Part shown: piece by piece, positions 1 through 5,492 of the stretch
Numbering within the stretch: the stretch's first letter is position 1
How the letters are laid out: each line of letters starts with the position of its first letter
NCBI GenBank assembly: GCA_027306955.1
Contig: DAHUXX010000175.1
Span: forward strand, 1 to 5,492
Source: Acetobacteraceae bacterium
Lineage (GTDB): Bacteria; Pseudomonadota; Alphaproteobacteria; Acetobacterales; Acetobacteraceae
Direction of reading: 5' to 3'
DNA: 5,492 nt
Notes under the pieces: model-generated
What the model was told of the DNA's origin: nothing
What the model saw: only the letters and a program-made list of their open reading frames with translations
The model's database searches: none
Made by a program: the position numbers and the translations under genes

Positions 1-953
1 AGGCTGATCGGGTCGAAGCGCGCGCAGATTTCGCGGATGCGGCCCAGCAGCCAGTCCTGTTCGGCGGTGCTGCCCTCGACCTCGATGATCAGCATCGCCT
101 CGGCATCGAGCGGATAGCCGGCATGGGCGAAGGCCTCGCAGGCGTGGATCGCCGGGCGGTCCATGAACTCGAGCGCCACCGGAATGATCCCGGACGCGAT
201 GATGGCGTCCACGCAGGCTCCCGCGACCTCGTTGGAACTGAACCCCGCAAGCATCGCCCGCGCGCCCTCCGGCAGCGGCAGGATGCGCACGATCACCTCG
301 GTCACCACCAGCAACTGCCCCTCGCTGCCGACCACCAGGCCAAGCCAGTCCGTCGGCGCCGCGTCCGGGTACTTGCCGCCCAGGGTGATGACCTCGCCCT
401 CCACCGTCACCGCGCGCAGGCCGAGCACGTTGTTGGACGTGACACCGTAGCGCAGGCAATGCGCGCCGCCCGAGTTCATCGCCACGTTGCCGCCGATCAT
501 GCAGGCGAGCTGGGAGGACGGGTCGGGCGCATAGAAGAACCCCCTGCCCTTCACCGCCTCGGTGATGGCGAGGTTGGTGACGCCCGCCTCCACCACGGCG
601 AAGCGGTCGGTCTCGTTGATCTCGAGGATGCGGTTCATGCGCGCGAGGCCCATCACCACCGCGTCCGCCATCGGCAGCGCGCCGCCCGAGAGCGAGGTGC
701 CGGCGCCGCGCGGGATCACGCGCACGCCCTCGCGCGACAGCAGGCGCATCGCGGCCGCCACCTCCTCGGTCGAGCGCGGCAGCACCACCGCGAGCGGCGG
801 CTGGCGGTAGGCGGAGAGCCCGTCGGTTTCGTAGGGCTTGAGCTCGAGCGGCGCGGCGATGACCGCGTCCGCGGGCAGGATGGCACGCAGCCCCGCCACG
901 ATCGCCTCGCGGCGATCGAGCACGTCCTGCTTCGGTTCCGGCTGTCGGATCAT
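1..953 (-). CDS. glcD: Glycolate oxidase subunit GlcD, FAD-binding (N-terminal part, cut by window edge)
   Basis: FAD-linked subunit of glycolate oxidase, which oxidises glycolate to glyoxylate together with GlcE and the iron-sulfur subunit GlcF. Translating the minus strand from the ATG at 953-951 gives 317 residues open to the edge, about two thirds of the usual length near 490-500. Residues about 52-225 form the FAD-binding_4 (PCMH-type) domain. Visible motifs are PRGAGTSLSGGA (81-92), APDPSSQ (142-148), IGGNVAMNSGGAHCLRYG (153-170) and NNVLGL (174-179). The FAD-oxidase C-terminal domain begins around 228. E. coli-type GlcD has Glu where Met159 stands in GGNVAMNSGG, as far as I recall. The start is supported by a strong Shine-Dalgarno at 956-962 and by the leader length typical of GlcD. 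Related flavoproteins such as D-lactate dehydrogenases share this fold, but the motif spelling fits GlcD best. The C-terminus and any glcE/glcF lie outside the window. Confidence 0.9.
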   Translation of the reverse strand, partial: MIRQPEPKQDVLDRREAIVAGLRAILPADAVIAAPLELKPYETDGLSAYRQPPLAVVLPRSTEEVAAAMRLLSREGVRVIPRGAGTSLSGGALPMADAVVMGLARMNRILEINETDRFAVVEAGVTNLAITEAVKGRGFFYAPDPSSQLACMIGGNVAMNSGGAHCLRYGVTSNNVLGLRAVTVEGEVITLGGKYPDAAPTDWLGLVVGSEGQLLVVTEVIVRILPLPEGARAMLAGFSSNEVAGACVDAIIASGIIPVALEFMDRPAIHACEAFAHAGYPLDAEAMLIIEVEGSTAEQDWLLGRIREICARFDPIS

Positions 954-955
954 GG

Positions 956-962
956 CCCCTCC
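956..962 (-). promoter_or_regulatory. Shine-Dalgarno of glcD
   Basis: The minus strand reads GGAGGGG just before the ATG at 953. The GGAGG core ends 4 bases from the start codon, which is slightly short but workable. It is the strongest ribosome binding site in the window and fixes the glcD start. It lies within the 3' arm of the hairpin at 957-974, so its accessibility may be controlled. Confidence 0.75.
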
Positions 963-974
963 CGTTCGGGAGGG
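957..974 (-). repeat. Perfect inverted repeat (hairpin) covering the glcD ribosome binding site
   Basis: On the minus strand the sequence is CCCTCCC-GAAC-GGGAGGG: a perfect 7-base-pair all-GC/AT-matched stem with a 4-base loop. The 3' arm contains the glcD Shine-Dalgarno and ends 3 bases before the ATG. In mRNA this would be a stable stem that sequesters the ribosome binding site. It has no following T-run, so it does not look like an intrinsic terminator. A regulatory role is inference. Confidence 0.6.
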
Positions 975-979
975 AATCT

Positions 980-998
980 GGCGGCGAACGGCGCCGCC
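980..998 (-). repeat. GC-rich inverted repeat downstream of rpmJ
   Basis: On the minus strand GGCGGCG-CCGTT-CGCCGCC forms a perfect 7-base-pair stem with a 5-base loop, 16 bases after the rpmJ stop codon. It is followed by AGATT and then immediately by the second hairpin (957-974). Without a U-tract it is at best a weak or Rho-assisted terminator, or a 3'-end stabilising stem for the short rpmJ message. Confidence 0.5.
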
Positions 999-1014
999 CG
1001 CAAGAAGACCGGGC

Positions 1015-1140
1015 CTAGCCCTGGCGCACCTTCATGCGCGGGTTCTTCTTGTTGATCACGTAGACGCGCCCGCCGCGACGCACCACGCGGCAGTTCTTGT
1101 CCCGGGTCTTGGCCGATTTCAGGCTGTTACGCACGCGCAT
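1015..1140 (-). CDS. rpmJ: 50S ribosomal protein L36 (bL36), form without zinc-binding cysteines
   Basis: This small basic protein of the large ribosomal subunit has 41 residues, running from MRVRNSLKSAKTRDKN to NKKNPRMKVRQG. It matches the MKVRNSLKS...VRRKGRVYIINKKNPRFKARQG pattern of the YkgO-type (C-minus) L36, the usual form in Alphaproteobacteria. Only one cysteine (Cys17) is present, so the zinc-ribbon cysteine set of classical L36 is absent. A longer frame runs upstream to 1218, but its extra 26 residues overlap the promoter and resemble nothing in L36. The ATG at 1140-1138 gives the family length exactly. No clear Shine-Dalgarno is visible (GGA lies about 8 bases upstream). It is flanked by ntrX upstream and glcD downstream and appears to have its own promoter at 1190-1218. 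Confidence 0.95.
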   Translation of the reverse strand: MRVRNSLKSAKTRDKNCRVVRRGGRVYVINKKNPRMKVRQG

Positions 1141-1189
1141 GGCACATCCAACGGTGAGGAGAAGGGTCTGAGGCAAACGGGAGGCGCGC

Positions 1190-1218
1190 GGAGTAGGACG
1201 CGGCCCCGTTCCTGTCAA
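1190..1218 (-). promoter_or_regulatory. Probable sigma70-type promoter for rpmJ
   Basis: The minus strand has a perfect -35 box TTGACA (1218-1213), a 17-base spacer (1212-1196) and TACTCC (1195-1190) in the -10 position. The -10 box keeps only the leading TA of the consensus, as is common in high-GC alphaproteobacteria. Transcription would start near 1183, giving a leader of about 42 bases before the rpmJ ATG. The -35 box begins 9 bases after the ntrX stop codon, so rpmJ is probably transcribed independently of the ntr operon. I see no terminator between the ntrX stop and this promoter. Confidence 0.6.
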
Positions 1219-1227
1219 GCAATGGGC

Positions 1228-2631
1228 TCAGACGCTCCCCGCCACGCGGTCCTCGCCGCCGACGCCGAGCTGCTTGAGCTTGCGGTGCAGCGCGCTGCGC
1301 TCCATGCCCACGAACTGCGCCGTGCGGCTGATATTGCCGGCGAACCGCAGCAACTGCGCCTGCAGGTACTGGGTCTCGAACAGGTCGCGCGCCTCGCGCA
1401 GCGGCAGCGCCATCAGGTCGGCGGAGGGGTCGAGGCTCGCCAGCAGCGGCGCGGCACCCGCCACCTCCGGCGGCAGCATCGCGGCACGGATCGGCTCCGC
1501 GGCCGCGCCCGGCGCCATGATCAGCAGCCAGTCCATCACGTTGCGCAGCTGGCGGACGTTGCCCGGCCAGTCATAGGCCTGCAGCGCCGTCACCGCGTCC
1601 TCGGCGAGCCCCCGCGGCGGCATGCCGGAGACCTCGGCGGAGCGGGCCATGAGGTGGCGCGCCAGCATCGGCACGTCCTCCCGCCGCTCGCGCAGCGACG
1701 GCACACGCAGCGGCACCACCGCGAGACGGTAGAACAGGTCCTCGCGGAACCGCCCGTTGCCGATCTCCGCGCGCAGGTCGCGATTCGTCGTCGCCAGCAC
1801 CCGCACATCGACGCGCACCCGCCCGCCGCCGCCCACGCGCTCGAACGCCTGCTCCTGCAGCGCGCGGACGATCTTGCCCTGGGTCTCGAGCGGCATGTCG
1901 GAGACCTCGTCGAGCAGCAGCGTGCCGCCATGCGCGCGCTCCAGCACGCCGGCGCGGCGCGGCTCGCGCGCCGCATCGACGCCGCCCTCGACGCCGAACA
2001 GCTCCTCCTCGAAGCGCGCCGGGCTCAGCGTCGCGCAGTTGAGCACCACGAACGGCCCGTCGGCGCGGCGCGAGAGGCGGTGGATCATGCGCGCCGCGAC
2101 TTCCTTGCCCGCGCCGGCCGCCCCGCTGATCAGCACGCGCGAGCCGGTCGGTGCGACCTTCTCGATCGCGGCGCGCAGCGCGTGGATGACGCCGCTGTTG
2201 CCGGCGAGCTCCGTCTCCGGCCCCGCGCGCAGGCGCAGCTCCGCGTTCTCGCGCTCCAGCCTGGCCGCCTCCAGCGCGCGCTGGACCACCAGCAGCAACC
2301 GGTCGGACTGGAACGGCTTCTCGATGAAGTCGTAGGCGCCGTTGCGGATGGCGGTGACGGCGGTCTCGATCGTGCCGTGGCCGGAGATCATCACCACCGG
2401 CACCTGTGGCTCCTCCGCGTGCAGCGCCTCCAGGATGCCGAGCCCGTCGAGCGAGGAGCCCTGCAGCCAGATGTCGAGCACGACGAGCGAGGGCCGGCGC
2501 TGGCGGAATGCCGCGAGCGCTCCGTCGGCGTTTTCCGCCTGGCGCGTCTCGTACCCCTCGTCGCGCAGAATCCCCTCGACGAGGTCGCGGATATCGGGCT
2601 CGTCGTCGACGATCAGGATTTCAGCGGCCAT
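1228..2631 (-). CDS. ntrX: Nitrogen assimilation response regulator NtrX
   Basis: Cytoplasmic response regulator phosphorylated by NtrY; 467 residues, normal for NtrX. The receiver domain spans about 4-120, with acidic Asp9/Asp10, phospho-acceptor Asp53 in the NtrX-typical VLDIWLQGS, Ser83 and Lys105 (EKPF). The AAA+ domain spans about 142-370: Walker A GAAGAGKE (170-177), Walker B TLLLDEVSD (237-245), sensor I ATTN (280-283), arginine-finger region FREDLFYR (295-302) and sensor II WPGNVRQLRN (355-364). The C-terminal Fis-type helix-turn-helix is at about 423-457. The GAFTGA loop that contacts sigma54 is missing: after EELFG (208-213) the sequence goes EGGVDAAREPRR. The ATG at 2631 was chosen because the receiver domain begins at once (MAAEILIVDDE); upstream residues in the open frame belong to the ntrY end. 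It overlaps the ntrY stop by 11 bases and has no clear Shine-Dalgarno, suggesting translational coupling. Confidence 0.96.
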   Translation of the reverse strand: MAAEILIVDDEPDIRDLVEGILRDEGYETRQAENADGALAAFRQRRPSLVVLDIWLQGSSLDGLGILEALHAEEPQVPVVMISGHGTIETAVTAIRNGAYDFIEKPFQSDRLLLVVQRALEAARLERENAELRLRAGPETELAGNSGVIHALRAAIEKVAPTGSRVLISGAAGAGKEVAARMIHRLSRRADGPFVVLNCATLSPARFEEELFGVEGGVDAAREPRRAGVLERAHGGTLLLDEVSDMPLETQGKIVRALQEQAFERVGGGGRVRVDVRVLATTNRDLRAEIGNGRFREDLFYRLAVVPLRVPSLRERREDVPMLARHLMARSAEVSGMPPRGLAEDAVTALQAYDWPGNVRQLRNVMDWLLIMAPGAAAEPIRAAMLPPEVAGAAPLLASLDPSADLMALPLREARDLFETQYLQAQLLRFAGNISRTAQFVGMERSALHRKLKQLGVGGEDRVAGSV

Positions 2632-4903
2632 GGGTCGGCAGCGTGACCAGGTGTTCGGGATCCATGCCGCCTTCCTGCGACGGCGCCGGCCGTGCCGCAA
2701 GGGCGGGGTCGGAACGGGCCGCGGAGGCCAGGCGCAGCGTCACCGTCGCCAGAGCGCCTCCGCCCAGCCAATCCTCGCGCGGCACGCGGTCGGCGAGCGC
2801 CAGCTGCCCGCCATGGTCCTCGAGAATCTTCTTCACGATCGCAAGCCCGAGCCCGGTGCCCTTGGGCTTGTGGGTGACATAGGGTTCGGTGAGGCGCTCG
2901 CGGTCGGCCTCTGGCAGGCCGACGCCATCGTCGGCGATGGCCAGCACCGCCTCCTCGCCGCGCTGCTCGAGCGTGATCTCGATGCGGCCCCGGCCCGCCG
3001 GTTCATGCCCCGCCTCCTCGGTGCTGCCGCGCATCAGGATCGCATCGACCGCGTTCTGCAGCAGGTTGGTCAGCGCCTGGCCGAGCAGCCGCCGGTCCGC
3101 GCGCACCATGGGCCCCGATGGCGGCAGCCTGCCGACGAAGGCGATGTCCGGGCGGGAGGCGCGCGGCAGCACCAGCGCCTCGCGCACGATCTGGCCCAGG
3201 TCCTCCGGGCGCATCACCGGTTGCGGCATGCGCGCGAAGGAGGAAAACTCGTCCACCATGCGGCGGATGTCGCCGACATGGCGCACGATGGTGTCCGCGC
3301 AGGTGCGGAACGTCTCCGGGTCGGACTCGATCTCGCGGGCGAAGCGGCGCTTGAGCCGCTCGGCGGCGAGCTGGATCGGGGTCAGCGGGTTCTTGATCTC
3401 GTGCGCGATGCGCCGCGCGACATCGGCCCAGGCCGCCGTGCGCTGCGCCGTCTGCAGCGCCGTGATGTCGTCGAAGGTGGCGACATAGCCGGTGACGGTC
3501 GCCGCCTCGCCCTCGGCATCGGAGCGCGGCTCCGCGCCGGGCTCGGCCCCGATCCGCTCGGCGCCGATGCGCACCAGCAGTGTCCGCCGCGAGCCCGCGG
3601 GGCCGACCACGATCTCCGCGGTGCGGCTCCTCTCCGGTGCCGCGCGCACCTCCTCGAACAGCGGGCCGAACTCCGGCACCGCTTCCTCGACCTTCTTGCC
3701 GAGGGCGCCCCACAGGTCGCGCCCGAGCAGCGCGCTCGCGGCGCGGTTGGGCAGCTCGACCACGCCGGCGCGGTCGAGCCCGATGACGCCGGCCGAGACG
3801 CCGGAGAGCACGGCCTCCGTGAAGCGCCGCCGGGAATCGATCTGGCCATACGCGTCCATCAGCTCGCGCCGCTGCTCGGCGAGCTGACCGGTCATGCGGT
3901 TGAAGGCGCGGATCAGCCCCGCCACCTCGTCGTCCGAGCGCGGCTCATCGACGCGCACGTCGAGCTCGCCGCCGCGCACGCGCTCGGCCGCCGCGACCAG
4001 GGCCGCGATCGGGCGCACCAGGCCCGAGGCGAACATCACCGCGACCGACACCGCGGCCAGCAGCACCAGCAGCGCCACCACGGCGAAGATGAGCGCGAAG
4101 AAGACCTGCAGGTTGGCGCGGTTGCGGTCCAGCCGCTGGTAGGCCGAGGCGCCCTGCTCCGTCAGCTGCAGATGCCGCAGGATGGTGGGATCCACCGGCC
4201 GGCTCACCTGCAGGAGCGCCGGCGGGATGGAGGGAAGCCGGAGTAGCGCGCGCACCCGTGTCGAGTTCGGGCTCGCGAGCACCACCACCTGCCCCTTTTC
4301 GGCCAGCACCACCGCCCATTGCGGCGGCGGTGTCGCGCCGAAGCCGCCGAGCAGGCCGGCCGAGGCCAGCACCTGGCGGGTCTTGGGGTCGAAGATGACG
4401 GCGTCCGAAAGCCCGCGCAGCGTTGTCTGGCCGGCGAGGAAATTGGCGAAGGCCGCGTTGTCGCCGGCGATGAACTGGTTGGCGCGGACGAGGTCGTTGG
4501 CCATGCCGACCGCCTCGCCGCGGATGTTGCGCTCGCTCTCCGCGACATAGCCGCGCGCGACAGCGAGGCTCTCGTTGACGGCGGCGCGCACCGGCTGGTT
4601 GAACCAGGCGCGGATGCCAAGGCCGAAGAAGATCACGGAAAGCATGGCGACCACGATCGCCGGCACCACCGCGACGCCGCCCAGCAGCAGCACGAGCCGC
4701 ACATGCAGCCGCGAGCCGGCCGAGCCGCGCCTTCGCTCCACCCACATGCGCGTGAGCCGTGCCGCCAGCACCGCGCCGAGGATCAGGATCACGGTGATGT
4801 TGGCGAGCACCAGGGCCACGACCGTGTTCGGCTGCGGCACGCCGGTCGCGAGCAGCACGAAGGTGGCGACGGCGAGCACGAGGGCCGTCACCGCCAGGAT
4901 CAC
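2621..4903 (-). CDS. ntrY: Nitrogen regulation sensor histidine kinase NtrY
   Basis: Inner-membrane histidine kinase that phosphorylates NtrX. From the GTG at 4903 it has 760 residues. Hydrophobic segments lie at about 1-20, 28-49, 68-95 and 266-293, so residues about 97-265 should form the periplasmic sensor region. HAMP follows (about 291-345, GLVRPI), then a PAS domain (about 358-485, ending in TFDDIT). HisKA carries His501 in HEIKNPLTPIQ. The ATPase domain has the N-box TNLLQNAVDA (612-621), the G1 box DDGVG (658-662) and the G2 box GTGLGLAI (682-689). A 33-residue Ala/Pro-rich tail follows. The PAS contains a short repetitive insert, GAERIGAEPGAEPRS (447-461). GTG 4903 is the first standard in-frame start but has no Shine-Dalgarno, and coding-like sequence continues upstream, so the true start may be earlier (see 4904-5007). 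It lies between ntrC and ntrX in the classical order, and its stop overlaps the ntrX start. Confidence 0.95.
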   Translation of the reverse strand: MILAVTALVLAVATFVLLATGVPQPNTVVALVLANITVILILGAVLAARLTRMWVERRRGSAGSRLHVRLVLLLGGVAVVPAIVVAMLSVIFFGLGIRAWFNQPVRAAVNESLAVARGYVAESERNIRGEAVGMANDLVRANQFIAGDNAAFANFLAGQTTLRGLSDAVIFDPKTRQVLASAGLLGGFGATPPPQWAVVLAEKGQVVVLASPNSTRVRALLRLPSIPPALLQVSRPVDPTILRHLQLTEQGASAYQRLDRNRANLQVFFALIFAVVALLVLLAAVSVAVMFASGLVRPIAALVAAAERVRGGELDVRVDEPRSDDEVAGLIRAFNRMTGQLAEQRRELMDAYGQIDSRRRFTEAVLSGVSAGVIGLDRAGVVELPNRAASALLGRDLWGALGKKVEEAVPEFGPLFEEVRAAPERSRTAEIVVGPAGSRRTLLVRIGAERIGAEPGAEPRSDAEGEAATVTGYVATFDDITALQTAQRTAAWADVARRIAHEIKNPLTPIQLAAERLKRRFAREIESDPETFRTCADTIVRHVGDIRRMVDEFSSFARMPQPVMRPEDLGQIVREALVLPRASRPDIAFVGRLPPSGPMVRADRRLLGQALTNLLQNAVDAILMRGSTEEAGHEPAGRGRIEITLEQRGEEAVLAIADDGVGLPEADRERLTEPYVTHKPKGTGLGLAIVKKILEDHGGQLALADRVPREDWLGGGALATVTLRLASAARSDPALAARPAPSQEGGMDPEHLVTLPTHGR

Positions 4904-5007
4904 CGTCGGCGCGCGCCCGAGCAGCCAGCGGGCGATGCCGCCGCGCAGGCGCGGCTTGCGCGCCGGCGCCCCGGCCGGCCCATCCTCGCTCAGGTGGCCC
5001 CGCCCGC
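4904..5007 (-). other. ntrC-ntrY junction, probably containing the uncalled 5' end of ntrY
   Basis: The frame of ntrY stays open from 4903 up through this gap and into ntrC. The in-frame residues next to the GTG read RKPRLRGGIARWLLGRAPT. This is a basic, Trp-containing leader of the kind normally found before the first NtrY membrane helix, and all but one of the 30 codons from 4993 to 4904 end in G or C. No in-frame ATG, GTG or TTG exists here. The only in-frame candidate near the expected place is CTG at 4993-4991, 14 bases after the ntrC stop codon. An ATG at 4983-4981 is one base out of frame and its own frame stops just before 4900. I see no terminator or promoter. Confidence 0.5.

Positions 5008-5492
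<485 letters not shown>

Noticed and set aside
957..998. The tandem hairpins as classical intrinsic terminators
   Set aside because: Neither stem is followed by a T-run on the minus strand, and the second runs straight into the glcD start codon.
123..1055. A plus-strand open frame of 310 codons opposite glcD
   Set aside because: Its product is low-complexity His/Arg/Ala sequence, whereas the minus strand encodes recognisable GlcD motifs with a strong ribosome binding site.
1141..1218. A 26-residue N-terminal extension of the L36 frame
   Set aside because: It covers the -35/-10 promoter, is unlike any L36 N-terminus, and would exceed the family length of 41 residues.
838..2646. A 602-codon open frame on the plus strand opposite ntrX, and a 634-codon one at 2342-4246 opposite ntrY
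   Set aside because: Both are mirror frames of real minus-strand genes in very GC-rich DNA, where stop codons are rare. Their translations are Arg/His/Ala-rich, match no family, and overlap fully with well-identified NtrX and NtrY.
2632..2700. A longer NtrX start giving 23 more residues (MRHGRRRRRK...)
   Set aside because: The residues are a shadow of the ntrY C-terminus; receiver domains begin directly at MAAEILIVDDE.
4899..4983. A small gene starting at the ATG at 4983-4981
   Set aside because: It gives only a 27-residue Arg/Ala-rich peptide with no spaced Shine-Dalgarno; the other frame reads as an NtrY-like leader.

Overview
The window is chromosomal DNA of very high GC content, and every gene in it lies on the minus strand. 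Codon third positions are almost all G or C. The gene content (a nitrogen-regulation cluster ntrC-ntrY-ntrX, an alphaproteobacterial-type L36 and a GlcD-type glycolate oxidase subunit) points to an alphaproteobacterium. The composition and protein style suggest Rhodospirillales/Acetobacteraceae, but that finer placement is inference only.

In the direction of transcription (right to left) the layout is as follows. (1) 5492-5008: the C-terminal third of NtrC, cut by the window edge, with the end of its AAA+ domain, a linker and the Fis-type DNA-binding domain. (2) 5007-4904: a gap of about 100 bases that is probably partly the uncalled 5' end of ntrY. (3) 4903-2621: NtrY, a membrane histidine kinase with transmembrane segments, a putative periplasmic region, HAMP, PAS, HisKA and ATPase domains. 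(4) 2631-1228: NtrX, its cognate response regulator, whose start codon overlaps the ntrY stop. (5) 1227-1141: an intergenic stretch with a good sigma70-like promoter. (6) 1140-1015: rpmJ, a 41-residue L36 of the type without the zinc-binding cysteines. (7) 1014-954: two tandem GC-rich hairpins, the second of which buries the ribosome binding site of the next gene. (8) 953-1: the N-terminal 317 residues of GlcD, cut by the left edge.

Functionally, NtrC and NtrY-NtrX are two response systems for nitrogen status, and in the case of NtrYX also redox and envelope signals. Their genes sit head to tail and are probably co-transcribed. rpmJ appears to restart transcription from its own promoter about 10 bases after ntrX ends. 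glcD begins a separate metabolic function, oxidation of glycolate to glyoxylate, with glcE and glcF expected beyond the left edge but not visible.

I do not see a previously undescribed system. The points that merit a second look are the NtrX ATPase without the GAFTGA sigma54-contact motif, the hairpin over the glcD ribosome binding site, the unresolved ntrY start, and the linkage of ntrX to rpmJ-glcD rather than to hfq.
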